From assembly GCA_000955785.1 (NCBI GenBank), contig JYOD01000094.1, positions 1 through 64,000 of the forward strand: DNA of 64,000 bases, given 5' to 3'. Source of the DNA: Burkholderiaceae bacterium 16. GTDB taxonomy: Bacteria; Pseudomonadota; Gammaproteobacteria; Burkholderiales; Burkholderiaceae. Shown piece after piece: positions 50,963 through 60,326 of the stretch (the first letter of the stretch is position 1; the number at the start of each line of letters is the position of its first letter). The position numbers and the translations under genes were made by a program. Under the pieces are notes generated by a model. It made no database searches, was not told the DNA's origin, and worked only from the letters and a program-made list of their open reading frames with translations.

Positions 50963-53900
50963 ATGTTTGAACGAATGATCCGCTTTGCCATCGAGCAGCG
51001 GTGGCTGGTCCTGCTGGCCGTGTTCGCCATGGCGGCGCTCGGCATCTACAACTACAGCCGGCTGCCCATCGACGCGGTGCCCGACATCACCAACGTGCAG
51101 GTGCAGGTCAACACGTCCGCGCCAGGCTACTCGCCACTCGAAACCGAGCAGCGCGTGACCTATCCGATCGAAACCGCCATGTCCGGGCTGCCCGGGCTGG
51201 AGCAAACCCGTTCGCTGTCGCGCTACGGCCTGTCCCAGGTGACGGTGATCTTCAAGGACGGCACCGATATCTACTTCGCGCGCCAGCTTGTCAACCAGCG
51301 CATCCAGGAAGCCGCGCAGAACCTGCCCACGGGCGTGGCGCCGCAGATGGGCCCGATCTCGACCGGGCTCGGCGAGATCTACCTGTGGACGGTGGAAGCC
51401 GAGGACGGCGCAAGGAAGGCCGACGGCACGCCGTACACCCCGACCGATCTGCGCGAGATCCAGGACTGGGTCATCAAGCCTCAGCTACGCACCGTGCCAG
51501 GCGTGACAGAGATCAACTCCATCGGCGGCTTCGCCAAGGAATACCTGGTGGCGCCAAGCCCGGAACGGCTGGCTTCCTACGGCCTGAGCCTGCAGGATGT
51601 GGTAGCGGCGCTGGAGAAGAACAACGCCAACGTGGGCGCCGGCTATATCGAACGGCGCGGGGAGCAATACCTGGTGCGCGCTCCGGGACAGGTCAAGTCC
51701 ATCGACGATATCCGCGACATCATCGTCGGCAGCGCGCAAGGCCAGCCCATCCGCATCCGCGACCTGGCCTATGTGGGAATCGGGCGTGAACTGCGTACTG
51801 GCGCCGCTACGGACAACGGGCGCGAGGTGGTGCTGGGCACCGTCTTCATGCTGATCGGCGAGAACAGCCGTGCCGTGTCGCAAGCGGTAGACCAGCGCAT
51901 GGCTGCCATCAACCGTTCCCTGCCGGCGGGCATCAAGGCCGTCACGGTGTACGACCGCACAGTGCTGGTCGACAGCGCCATCGCCACCGTCAAGAAGAAC
52001 CTGGTCGAGGGCGCGATCCTGGTGATCGTGATCCTGTTCCTGTTCCTCGGCAACCTGCGCGCCGCCATCATCACCGCGCTGGTGATCCCGTTATCCATGC
52101 TGTTTACGTTCACCGGCATGGTGACCTACAAGATCAGTGCCAACCTGATGAGCCTGGGCGCGCTGGACTTCGGCATCATCATCGATGGCGCGGTGGTGAT
52201 CGTGGAGAACTGCGTGCGGCGGCTGGCGCATGCCCAGCAACAGCACGGCCGCCCGCTCACCCGCAGCGAACGCTTCCACGAAGTCTTTGCCGCCTCCAGG
52301 GAGGCGCGCCGGCCACTGATCTTCGGCCAGCTCATCATCATGATCGTCTACATCCCGATCTTTGCGCTGACCGGCGTGGAGGGCAAGATGTTCCAGCCGA
52401 TGGCGATGACGGTGGTGCTGGCGCTGATCGGGGCCATGATCCTGTCGGTGACCTTCGTGCCTGCGGCGGTAGCGCTGTTTATCGGCGACAAGGTGGCCGA
52501 GAAGGAAAACCGCCTGATGCTGTGGGCCAAGCGCGCCTATGCGCCGATGCTCGGCAAGACCATCGCTAATACACCGGTGGTGCTGACCCTTGCCGCCGTG
52601 GCGGTGCTGCTGAGCGGCCTGGTGGCGACGCGCCTGGGCAGCGAGTTCATCCCCAACCTGAACGAAGGCGATTTCGCCGTGCAGGCGCTGCGCATTCCCG
52701 GCACCAGCCTGACGCAGTCGCTCGCGATGCAGCAACAGATCGAAACGCGCCTCAAGGAGAAGTTCCCCGAGATCGAGCGCGTGTTCGCCCGCACCGGCAC
52801 CGCCGAGATCGCCTCGGACCCGATGCCGCCCAATGCGTCCGACGGCTACATCATGCTCAAGCCGCGGGCAAAGTGGCCCGATCCGTCCAAGACGCGCGAG
52901 CAACTGCTGGCGGAGATGCAGGCCGAACTGGCGACCATCCCCGGCAACAAGTACGAGTTCTCGCAGCCGATCCAGTTGCGGTTCAACGAACTGATCTCCG
53001 GGGTGCGCAGCGACGTGGCCGTGAAGATTTTCGGCGACGACAATGCCGTGCTGGAGGATACCGCGCAAAAGGTCGCCAACGTGCTGCAATCCATCCCCGG
53101 CGCGACCGAAGTCAAGGTCGAGCAGACCAGCGGCCTGCCGGTGCTCACGGTGGACGTGGACCGTGCCCGCGCGGCCCGCTACGGACTCAATATGACCGAC
53201 GTGCAGGACACGGTGGCCATCGCCGTCGGCGGGCGCGATGCCGGCATCTTCTTCCAGGGTGACCGCCGCTTCAATATCGGCGTGCGCCTGCCGGAAGGCA
53301 TCCGCGCTGATGTGGAAGCGCTGCGGCGCCTGCCGATTCCCTTGCCCAAGGGAACCACGGCAAGCGCCAGCTACATCCCGCTGGGCGAAGTGGCAACGCT
53401 CACCCTCGCCCCCGGCCCCAACCAGGTCTCGCGCGAGAACGGCAAGCGCCGCATCGTGGTCAGCGCCAATGTGCGCGGGCGTGACGTAGGCACCTTCGTG
53501 CCGGATGCCATGGCCACGCTCGATCGCCAGGTCAAGATCCCCGCTGGCTACTGGGTCACCTGGGGCGGCACCTTCGAGCAATTGCAATCCGCCACCACGC
53601 GACTGCAGATCGTGGTGCCGGTGGCATTGCTGATGGTGTTCGTGCTGCTGTTTGCCATGTTCGGAAATATGCGCGATGGCCTGCTGGTCTTTACCGGCAT
53701 CCCCTTTGCGCTCACTGGCGGCATTCTGGCGCTGTGGCTACGGGGCATTCCGCTGTCGATCTCGGCGGCGGTGGGATTTATCGCCCTGTCCGGCGTGGCG
53801 GTGCTCAACGGACTGGTCATGCTGTCCTTCATCCGCAGCCTGCGCGAAGAAGGCAAGCCGCTGGATGAAGCCATCCACACTGGCGCGCTGACCCGGCTGC

Positions 53901-54166
53901 GCCCGGTATTGATGACGGCGCTAGTGGCATCGCTGGGCTTTATCCCGATGGCGATCGCCACTGGGACCGGAGCTGAAGTGCAGCGCCCGCTCGCCACGGT
54001 GGTGATCGGCGGCATCCTGTCTTCCACCGCGCTGACCTTGCTGGTGCTGCCGGTGCTCTACCGGCTGGCCCATCGGCGGGATGAGGATGAGGCTGGCCAG
54101 GTGCGCGAAGCTGGCAACGAACGCCTGGCCGGTGCGGATCCGGCGCCAGCGTTGCCGAACGGCTAA
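50963..54166 (+). CDS. czcA: CzcA heavy-metal RND efflux pump
   Basis: This 1067-residue RND protein has 12 transmembrane segments and two large periplasmic loops. The transmembrane-4 signature DFGIIIDGAVVIVEN (residues 402-416) places Asp402, Asp408 and Glu415 exactly as in C. metallidurans CzcA, where they are needed for proton-driven transport. The DFG-3x-DGA-3x-EN pattern is that of the HME1 group, specific for Zn, Co and Cd rather than monovalent Cu or Ag. The gene is complete and ends the czcICBA operon. Confidence 0.94.
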   Translation: MFERMIRFAIEQRWLVLLAVFAMAALGIYNYSRLPIDAVPDITNVQVQVNTSAPGYSPLETEQRVTYPIETAMSGLPGLEQTRSLSRYGLSQVTVIFKDGTDIYFARQLVNQRIQEAAQNLPTGVAPQMGPISTGLGEIYLWTVEAEDGARKADGTPYTPTDLREIQDWVIKPQLRTVPGVTEINSIGGFAKEYLVAPSPERLASYGLSLQDVVAALEKNNANVGAGYIERRGEQYLVRAPGQVKSIDDIRDIIVGSAQGQPIRIRDLAYVGIGRELRTGAATDNGREVVLGTVFMLIGENSRAVSQAVDQRMAAINRSLPAGIKAVTVYDRTVLVDSAIATVKKNLVEGAILVIVILFLFLGNLRAAIITALVIPLSMLFTFTGMVTYKISANLMSLGALDFGIIIDGAVVIVENCVRRLAHAQQQHGRPLTRSERFHEVFAASREARRPLIFGQLIIMIVYIPIFALTGVEGKMFQPMAMTVVLALIGAMILSVTFVPAAVALFIGDKVAEKENRLMLWAKRAYAPMLGKTIANTPVVLTLAAVAVLLSGLVATRLGSEFIPNLNEGDFAVQALRIPGTSLTQSLAMQQQIETRLKEKFPEIERVFARTGTAEIASDPMPPNASDGYIMLKPRAKWPDPSKTREQLLAEMQAELATIPGNKYEFSQPIQLRFNELISGVRSDVAVKIFGDDNAVLEDTAQKVANVLQSIPGATEVKVEQTSGLPVLTVDVDRARAARYGLNMTDVQDTVAIAVGGRDAGIFFQGDRRFNIGVRLPEGIRADVEALRRLPIPLPKGTTASASYIPLGEVATLTLAPGPNQVSRENGKRRIVVSANVRGRDVGTFVPDAMATLDRQVKIPAGYWVTWGGTFEQLQSATTRLQIVVPVALLMVFVLLFAMFGNMRDGLLVFTGIPFALTGGILALWLRGIPLSISAAVGFIALSGVAVLNGLVMLSFIRSLREEGKPLDEAIHTGALTRLRPVLMTALVASLGFIPMAIATGTGAEVQRPLATVVIGGILSSTALTLLVLPVLYRLAHRRDEDEAGQVREAGNERLAGADPAPALPNG

Positions 54167-54184
54167 GACCTGGGGAAGTCCACA

Positions 54185-54206
54185 CAGGCCCCTTCAAACG
54201 GGCCTG
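54185..54206 (+). terminator. Possible terminator after czcA
   Basis: A perfect 7-bp stem (CAGGCCC / GGGCCTG) with an 8-nt loop lies 18 bp after the czcA stop codon. There is no T-run, so termination by it alone is doubtful. The rest of the gap up to 54314 shows no gene. Confidence 0.35.
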
Positions 54207-54314
54207 CGTGGCCGGGATCTGATGACCCCACCTTGGGCGCGGCCGGGCCTGTCAGGGACGAACCGTCGACGTGGCTCCGCACAAGCGGCTCCCCTGCGCT
54301 TCGTCCCTTAACCT

Positions 54315-55757
54315 TCAAACCTTGGCCGGCCGCGCGCCTGTCGCCTGAGGCATCAGCGGAAACGTCAGCTCCGCCACCGTCTCGCCAGGCAGGCTGCGCA
54401 GGCTGACGCTGCCGCCATGCAGGCGCATGATGGTGTCGACGATGGCCAGCCCGAGCCCGGTGGAGGCCGCCGAATTGCTGCGCGCCGGATCTCCCCGGTA
54501 GAAGCGCCCAAATACATGCGGCAGCGCCTCCGGGGCGATCCCGCCACCGCCGTTGCCCACCCGGATCCTGGTGGCATGGGCGTCCGCCGCCACCTGGATA
54601 TCCACGGCGCTGCCGGCGGGGGCATGGCGCAGGGCGTTGTCGACGAGGTTGGTCACCGCGCGCCGCAGCAAGGTCTGGTCGGCATGCACGCTGCCCTGCC
54701 CCGCCAGTTGCACCTTGATATCGCGGTCCGCGGCAACGGCCTCGTAGTACTCGGCCACCTTGTCCAGCTCCGCCCTCGCGTCCAGCTCGCGCACCTTCAT
54801 GGCCACCTGCGCATGGTCGGCACGCGCGAGAAACAGCATGTTCTCGATCATGCGGGCCAGGCGCTCGTATTCCTCCAGGTTGGACTCCAGCAGGTTTTCG
54901 TATTCCTGCACCGGGCGGCTCTGACCGAGCGTGACCTGGGTCTGGCCGATCAGGTTGCTGATGGGGGTGCGGAAATCATGCGCGAGGTCGGCCGAGAATT
55001 CGGAGAGCCGGCGAAAGCCATCCTCCAGGCGCGCGAGCATGTCGTTAAGCGCAGCCACCAGCGCGCGCAGTTCGGTGGGCGCCTGCCCGGCATCGAGGCG
55101 CGTGGCAAGCCGGCTCATGGTGACGGCCGAGGCGTCCTCGGCCATGCGCCTGAGCGGACGCAAGCCGCGCCTGGCCAGCAGGTAGCCCAAGCCGGCCGCC
55201 ACCGCCGCGCCGCACAGCGTGGCCCAGAGCATCTGGGTCTGGTATGCCTTCATCAGCGCGACGCGGTACCCCGCGTCGCGCAGCACCACAATCTCGACCG
55301 CGCGATCGGAATCTCCCAGATGCCCAAGCGCGGAGATGCCGCGCGAAGCAACGCCGTTACGCGGGTACCAGGTGTGCAGCCGCGATTTGTCGGGGTGCGT
55401 CTCGGCAGGAAGCACGGGCAACACCGGCACCGGTTCATGGCGCGGATTGAGGCTCACCAGCGGCGCGCCCTCGCTGCCGCGTACCAGCAGGATCAGGCCT
55501 TCATGGCCCAGCGCGAGATCGGCAAAGCGATGTGTGTCGGCCCGGATCTCCTCCTCCGAACTGACTTCGCGCAGCAGGTGCCGCACCAGCAGGACTTCGC
55601 TGACCAGTTCGCTCTCGTCGCGATCCTGCAGCTGGGCGGCAAGCGCGCTCGCCAGGTAAGTGCCTACGGCCACCAGGATGGCCACGGTGGCGGCGCCATA
55701 GGCCAACGCAAGCCGTGCCGTGAGCGATGCCGGCAGGCGTAGTACAGCGCGGATCAA
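54315..55757 (-). CDS. Heavy-metal sensor histidine kinase (CusS/CopS-like)
   Basis: The 480-residue kinase has a membrane helix at ~14-36, a periplasmic sensor of about 140 residues and a second helix at ~176-196, then a HAMP domain. The phosphorylation site is His260 in SADLAHDFRTPISNL. The ATPase has the N box TNLVDNALRHAP, a degenerate G1 (VGNGGGGI), an F-box LPHVFGRFYRGDPARS and G2 STGLGLAIV. AHDFRTP and the Asn-for-Asp G1 are typical of CusS/CopS/CzcS metal sensors. It is co-directional with and 25 bp after the regulator gene. Confidence 0.88.
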   Translation of the reverse strand: MIRAVLRLPASLTARLALAYGAATVAILVAVGTYLASALAAQLQDRDESELVSEVLLVRHLLREVSSEEEIRADTHRFADLALGHEGLILLVRGSEGAPLVSLNPRHEPVPVLPVLPAETHPDKSRLHTWYPRNGVASRGISALGHLGDSDRAVEIVVLRDAGYRVALMKAYQTQMLWATLCGAAVAAGLGYLLARRGLRPLRRMAEDASAVTMSRLATRLDAGQAPTELRALVAALNDMLARLEDGFRRLSEFSADLAHDFRTPISNLIGQTQVTLGQSRPVQEYENLLESNLEEYERLARMIENMLFLARADHAQVAMKVRELDARAELDKVAEYYEAVAADRDIKVQLAGQGSVHADQTLLRRAVTNLVDNALRHAPAGSAVDIQVAADAHATRIRVGNGGGGIAPEALPHVFGRFYRGDPARSNSAASTGLGLAIVDTIMRLHGGSVSLRSLPGETVAELTFPLMPQATGARPAKV

Positions 55758-55782
55758 GAGGCGGCCCCTGACATCGCCCGGC

Positions 55783-56457
55783 TCACAGGGCCTCCTCTTC
55801 CAGTACGTAGCCCATGCCCCTGCGGGTGTGGATCAGCTTGCGGGGGAAGGGATCGTCCACCTTGGCGCGCAGCCGGCGGATGGAAACATCGACCACATTG
55901 GTATTGCTGTCGAAATTCATGTCCCATACGTGCGAGGCAATCAGCGAACGCGACAGCACTTCGCCGCTGCGGCGCGCCAGCAGTTGCAGCAGCGCGAACT
56001 CCTTGGAGGTCAGCTCGAGCTTCTGCCCGTCGCGGGTGACACGCCGCTTGACGGTGTCGATCTGCAGGTCCGCCACTTCGATCAGCTCGCTTTCACGCAA
56101 GGGGCCGCGCCGCAGGATGGTACGGATGCGCATGACCAGTTCGGCAAAAGCGAAGGGCTTGACCATATAGTCGTCAGCACCCAGCTCCAGGCCCTTGAGG
56201 CGGTCCGAGAGCTCGTCGCGCGCGGTCAGGAACAAGACCGGCGTATCGCGCTCGCGCCGCAGTTCCTGGAGCACCTGCCAGCCATCCATGCCCGGCAACA
56301 TCACATCCAGCACGATCAGGTCGTACTCCTGGCCGCGCGCATGGGCAAGCCCGTCCACCCCGTCGCGTGCCAGGTCCACCACGAAACCGGATTCAGTCAG
56401 GCCCTTGCGCAGGTAGTCGCCTGCCTTGGGTTCGTCTTCAACAATCAATATGCGCAT
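55783..56457 (-). CDS. OmpR-family response regulator (CusR/CopR-like)
   Basis: The 224-residue regulator begins MRILIVEDEPKAG. The phospho-acceptor Asp51 is in LIVLDVMLPGMDGW, followed by Thr/Lys switch residues in LTARDE and DYMVKPFAFAEL. The winged-helix C-terminus has TSKEFALLQLLAR and VVDVSIRRLRAKVD. Length and sequence fit the CusR/CopR/IrlR metal group. ATG 56457 is 9 bp after GGAG; ATG 56463 is too close to it. It is divergent from the copper operon, whose upstream region has a CusR-type box, so copper is the likely signal. Confidence 0.88.
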   Translation of the reverse strand: MRILIVEDEPKAGDYLRKGLTESGFVVDLARDGVDGLAHARGQEYDLIVLDVMLPGMDGWQVLQELRRERDTPVLFLTARDELSDRLKGLELGADDYMVKPFAFAELVMRIRTILRRGPLRESELIEVADLQIDTVKRRVTRDGQKLELTSKEFALLQLLARRSGEVLSRSLIASHVWDMNFDSNTNVVDVSIRRLRAKVDDPFPRKLIHTRRGMGYVLEEEAL

Positions 56458-56554
56458 TTCCATTCACTCCGAGCCATCTGCCGGCCATCCGCCGGTTATC
56501 GGGCGGCCCTGCAAGACCGACACGCTATACGAGGAAAACCCGCCGCGGCAAAAG

Positions 56555-56570
56555 ATGACAGGTTTGTCAT
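56555..56570. promoter_or_regulatory. CusR/CopR-type copper box
   Basis: The palindromic ATGACAGGTTTGTCAT matches the E. coli CusR box ATGACAANNTTGTCAT at all but one defined position. For the rightward operon, a -10 TACAAT lies at 56605-56610, which puts the box centre about 54 bp upstream of the predicted start, the usual activator distance. It stands ~100 bp from the regulator start on the other side. Confidence 0.8.
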
Positions 56571-56634
56571 GTTCGCGTCACGCTTTCGCACCTTTCAATG
56601 CAGGTACAATGACGGCTGCCATTCTCCTGCCCCG

Positions 56635-57123
56635 ATGAAACGTCTCCTGAGCTGCTTCCTGCTATGTCTCGCCATGATCGCGCTGCCCGCACAGGGTGTC
56701 GCGGCGGCAGTCATGATGGTCTGCAGCGCGGCGCAGTCGGTGCAGGCATCCCACGGGCTGCCGACCGATTCGCCTGCCATGACATCGATGATGTTACGTC
56801 ATGCGGCAATGAAATCGCAGGCGGAGGATGCGCTTGGCAGCCATGCCAACGCGCATTGCCATGACGCCGTGGACCCGACGCATGACCAGGCCGACGTGAC
56901 AGACATCGCCGACCAATCCGGCCAGCAGGATCACCACGCCAGCCACGGCGCCGGTGGGGCCTGCAGCGCCTGTTCCGCCTGTGCGCTCGGGGCGGTCATG
57001 CCCACGATCCTGCCTGAACTCGCCCTGGCCAGCCACGGCCATGCCGCACCGGCAGCCGCCCTGGCCGCCTATACCGGTTTCCTTCCCTCGCCCTCGTACC
57101 GCCCGCCCGCCGCACGCTGCTGA
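56635..57123 (+). CDS. Small Cys/His-rich exported protein heading the copper operon (DUF2946/CopI-like)
   Basis: The 162-residue protein starts at ATG 56635, 25 bp after the -10. A signal peptide (LLSCFLLCLAMIALPAQG) is followed by Met- and His-rich stretches (MTSMMLRHAAM, HANAHCHDAVDPTHDQ, DHHASHG) and a Cys cluster (ACSACSACALG, ~residues 120-130). It resembles the small leader proteins of metal operons such as CzcI and DUF2946 proteins. It probably binds Cu(I) in the periplasm and may act on the sensor kinase. The exact family is uncertain. Confidence 0.72.
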   Translation: MKRLLSCFLLCLAMIALPAQGVAAAVMMVCSAAQSVQASHGLPTDSPAMTSMMLRHAAMKSQAEDALGSHANAHCHDAVDPTHDQADVTDIADQSGQQDHHASHGAGGACSACSACALGAVMPTILPELALASHGHAAPAAALAAYTGFLPSPSYRPPAARC

Positions 57124-57211
57124 CACCCGAGGTGCGCCCAGCGCACGCTCATCCCCCGTTCGTTTTGCCCCGCGCCGCTAACCGCGCCCCCCCACGAACA
57201 CTGAGGTTGTC

Positions 57212-57517
57212 ATGCATTTCGTCCGCATTTTCGCGGCGGCTTGCCTGCTGCTCGGGCCGGCCTTGTCGTCGGCCCAGTCCAGCGCACCTGCCGCCAATCC
57301 GCTCGACTCCGGCGCATCCGTGCCGCCCTTGCCGGCACTGAACGTGCTCGCCGGCTACGTGCCGTTCCAGGCCCAGCCGATCGCCCCATGGCGGGAGTCC
57401 AATGCCCAGGTCGCGCCCCCGGCAAGCAAGGACGCGCCAAGCGCCGGCGCGCCGATACCCGCCGGCAAGCCTGCCACGCCTGGGCAGGCGAGCGCCAGCC
57501 ACGGCCACCACCACTAA
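57212..57517 (+). CDS. Small periplasmic protein with HGHHH tail
   Basis: The 101-residue protein has a signal peptide (cleavage near LSSAQ-SS, ~23), a Pro-rich middle (PLDSGASVPPLPALNVLAGYVPF) and a low-complexity Ala/Pro tail ending SHGHHH. A GAGG ribosome binding site precedes ATG 57212, and the next gene starts 9 bp after its stop. The His tail and location suggest a copper-binding or metal-delivery peptide. I know no named family. Confidence 0.68.
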   Translation: MHFVRIFAAACLLLGPALSSAQSSAPAANPLDSGASVPPLPALNVLAGYVPFQAQPIAPWRESNAQVAPPASKDAPSAGAPIPAGKPATPGQASASHGHHH

Positions 57518-57526
57518 AGGCGCCGC

Positions 57527-58981
57527 ATGTCTCTCCGATTGCCATTCCGGCCCGGGCTGGCGGCAGCGGCTTGCGCCCTGCTGCTGGCCGGCTGCGCCGG
57601 ATTTACCCCTGATGGCGGCTTCGGCACCGCGGCCACCGCCGCGCGCGAACGCCTCGGCAAGGACGCCCTCTGGGTGCGCTCCGATGAGGATCGCGCCGCC
57701 GTCTTCGAGCGCACCCAGGCCTTGCTGGCGCAGCCGCTCGATGCCGACAGCGCGGTACAGATCGCGCTGCTCAACAACGCCGGCTTGCAGGCGGCCTTTG
57801 CCGAACTCGGTATCTCCGAGGCCGAATACGTGCAGGCCACGCGCCTGCCCAACCCTGGCTTTTCCTTCAGCCGCAAGCGCCAGGGCGACGACCTGAAGAT
57901 CGACCGCGCCATCTCGGTCGGCCTGATGAACCTGCTGGTACTGCCGCTGGCGGCCCGCATCGAACAGGACCGCTTTGCCCAAACCCGGCTGGCCGTGGCC
58001 GACACCTTGCTGCGGCAAGCGCTGGAAACGCGCAAGGCCTTCGTCAATGCGGTCGCCGCGGAACAATCGGCACGCTATGCCGAGCAGGTGAAGAATGCTG
58101 CCGAGACGGGTGCGCTGTTCGCTCGCGACCTCGCGAGGGCGGGTAACGTCAGCGCGCTCGATCACGCGCGCGAGCAAGCCTTCTATGCCGACGCCGCCAC
58201 CCAACTCGCGCGTGCGCGCCAGCAGGCCCTGGCCGCGCGCGAGCAGCTGACGCGCCGCCTTGGCCTGTGGGGTACCGGCGCGCAATACCGGCTCCCCGAG
58301 CGCTTGCCGGACCTGCCGAAAGCCAGGCCCGCGCTGGCCGACCTGGAGGGCTATGCCATTGCCAGCCGGCTTGACCTGCAAGCCGGCCGGTTGCAGCTGG
58401 ACAGCCTGGCACGCTCGCTTGGCCTGACCAGGGCGACGCGCTTTATCAGCGTGCTCGATGTGAGCTACCTGAGCAACTCGGAGACCGCCAAGCCGCGCGA
58501 AACGGGTTACAGCATCGATATCGAGATCCCGCTGTTCGACTGGGGCGGCGCCCGCGTGGCCCGCGCCGAAGCGGTCTATATGCAAGCCGCCAGCCGGCTG
58601 GCGGAGAGCGCCATCAATGCCCGCTCGGAAGTCCGCGAGAGCTATGCCGCCTACCAGGCGCGCTACGACATCGCGCGGCACTACCGCGACGAAGTGGTGC
58701 CGCTGCGCAAGCGCATCTCGGACGAGGGATTGCTGCGCTACAACGGCATGCTGGTCAGCGTATTCGAACTCCTGGCCGATGCACGCGAGCAGGTGGGCGC
58801 GGTGAATGGCTATCTCGACGCGCTGCGCGAGTACTGGGTGGCCGAAACCGAACTCCAGGGCGCGCTCGGCGGACGGCTGCCGGAAGCTGGCGCCTCGCCG
58901 CCGCCTGCATCGCCCTCTTCCGCCAACGCTCCCCCGGCCCCCGCAAGCCCGGCATTTCCGGCCTCGCCCAAAGGACAATGA
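57527..58981 (+). CDS. TolC-family outer-membrane lipoprotein of the copper operon
   Basis: The 484-residue protein has a lipobox LLLAGC (Cys23). The TolC-type double helical repeat follows: AVQIALLNNAGLQAAFAELG and EAEYVQATRLPNPGFSF, then DLQAGRLQLDSLARSLG and SIDIEIPLFDWGGARVA, then ISDEGLLRYNGMLVSVFELL. A Pro/Ala-rich tail ends the protein. It should form an outer-membrane channel. Unlike the usual set, no adaptor or RND pump gene accompanies it; the next gene is a multicopper oxidase, coupled by an ATGA overlap. Confidence 0.87.
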   Translation: MSLRLPFRPGLAAAACALLLAGCAGFTPDGGFGTAATAARERLGKDALWVRSDEDRAAVFERTQALLAQPLDADSAVQIALLNNAGLQAAFAELGISEAEYVQATRLPNPGFSFSRKRQGDDLKIDRAISVGLMNLLVLPLAARIEQDRFAQTRLAVADTLLRQALETRKAFVNAVAAEQSARYAEQVKNAAETGALFARDLARAGNVSALDHAREQAFYADAATQLARARQQALAAREQLTRRLGLWGTGAQYRLPERLPDLPKARPALADLEGYAIASRLDLQAGRLQLDSLARSLGLTRATRFISVLDVSYLSNSETAKPRETGYSIDIEIPLFDWGGARVARAEAVYMQAASRLAESAINARSEVRESYAAYQARYDIARHYRDEVVPLRKRISDEGLLRYNGMLVSVFELLADAREQVGAVNGYLDALREYWVAETELQGALGGRLPEAGASPPPASPSSANAPPAPASPAFPASPKGQ

Positions 58982-60297
58982 CCATGGTTACCCGTAGACA
59001 ATTCCTGCATGGCTCCGGCGCCACCATGCTCGGCGCGGCGCTGGTGACGCGCGCCGGCGCCGCGGTGCTGCCCGAAGCCGCGCTGCAAGCCAGCGCCGCC
59101 ACCCAGCCGCCGCTGGCGCCCGCCACTGGCCGTCCGTACAACCCGGTGGTCACGCTCAATGGCTGGACCCTGCCGTGGCGGATGCGCCAAGGCTGGAAAG
59201 AGTTCCACCTGGTAGCGGAGCCCGTCGAGCGCGAATTCGCGCCCGGCATGAAGGCGCACCTGTGGGGCTACAACGGCCAGAGCCCCGGCCCCACCATCGA
59301 GTGCGTGGAAGGCGACAAGGTGCGCATCTTCGTCACCAACAAGCTGCCTGAACACACGACCGTGCACTGGCACGGGATCATCCTGCCCGCCGGCATGGAC
59401 GGCGTGGGCGGCTTGTCTCAGCCGCATATCCCACCCGGCAAGACCTTCGTCTACGAGTTCGAGATGAAGCACGCCGGCACCTTCATGTACCACCCGCATT
59501 CGGACGAGATGGTGCAGATGGCGATGGGCATGATGGGCTTCCTGGTGGTGCATCCGAAGGACCCCGCGCAGATGCGGGTCGACCGGGACTTCGTCTTCCT
59601 GATCTCGGCCTACGACATCGATCCCGGATCCTATACACCGCGCGTGGCCGAGATGACGGACTTCAATATGTGGACCTGGAACAGCCGTGTGTTCCCCGGC
59701 ATCGACAGCCTGCCGGTGCGCCTGGGCGATCGCGTGCGCATCCGCTTTGGCAATCTCACCATGACCAACCATCCGATCCACCTGCACGGGCACCGCTTCG
59801 AGGTGAGCGGCACCGACGGCGGCTGGGTGCCGCCGTCCGCGCGCTGGCCGGAAGTCACCACCGACGTGGCGGTGGGGCAGATGCGCGCGATCGAGTTCGT
59901 CGCCGACAACCCGGGCGACTGGGCATTCCACTGCCACAAGTCGCACCACACCATGAACGCCATGGGCCACCAGATGCCGACCATGATCGGCGTCAAGCAG
60001 AAGGACCTGGCCAAGCGCATGAATGCGCTGGTGCCGGACTACATGGCGATGGGCGAGGCCGGCATGGCGGATATGGGCGGCATGGAAATGCCGCTGCCCG
60101 ACAACACGCTGCCGATGATGACCGGGCAGGGACCATTCGGGCCGATCGAGATGGGCGGCATGTTCAGCGTGCTCAAGGTGCGCGCCGGCCTTGGCCGCAA
60201 CGACTACCGGGACCCCGGCTGGTACCGCCACCCGAAGGGCACGGTTGCCTTCGAGTACGCCGGCACGCCCGGCGCAAGCCAGTCATCGCACCAATGA
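58978..60297 (+). CDS. Tat-exported multicopper oxidase
   Basis: The 439-residue oxidase has a Tat signal (TRRQFLHG, residues ~6-13). Copper sites, numbered from the alternative start ATG 58984, are His128/His130 (HWHG), His170/His172 (HPHS), His263/266/268 (HPIHLHGH) and His316-Cys317-His318 with His322 and Met327 (HCHKSHHTM then AM). All four coppers can therefore be bound and the axial type 1 ligand is Met. A Met-rich MGEAGMADMGGMEM segment near residue 360 may bind Cu(I). It should oxidise Cu(I) in the periplasm. ATG 58978 overlaps the stop of the TolC-like gene. Confidence 0.92.
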   Translation: MTMVTRRQFLHGSGATMLGAALVTRAGAAVLPEAALQASAATQPPLAPATGRPYNPVVTLNGWTLPWRMRQGWKEFHLVAEPVEREFAPGMKAHLWGYNGQSPGPTIECVEGDKVRIFVTNKLPEHTTVHWHGIILPAGMDGVGGLSQPHIPPGKTFVYEFEMKHAGTFMYHPHSDEMVQMAMGMMGFLVVHPKDPAQMRVDRDFVFLISAYDIDPGSYTPRVAEMTDFNMWTWNSRVFPGIDSLPVRLGDRVRIRFGNLTMTNHPIHLHGHRFEVSGTDGGWVPPSARWPEVTTDVAVGQMRAIEFVADNPGDWAFHCHKSHHTMNAMGHQMPTMIGVKQKDLAKRMNALVPDYMAMGEAGMADMGGMEMPLPDNTLPMMTGQGPFGPIEMGGMFSVLKVRAGLGRNDYRDPGWYRHPKGTVAFEYAGTPGASQSSHQ

Positions 60298-60326
60298 GCA
60301 CGTCAACCCAATCAAGGAAAGAAAAG

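Noticed and set aside
52091..53587. Long antisense open frame opposite czcA
   Set aside because: It lies wholly inside the conserved czcA frame and shows His/Gln/Arg-rich low-complexity translation.
55720..57123. 467-codon frame running from the two-component genes into the copper leader gene
   Set aside because: The first 300 codons are antisense to the response regulator. The real start at 56635 follows a -10 element and begins a signal peptide.
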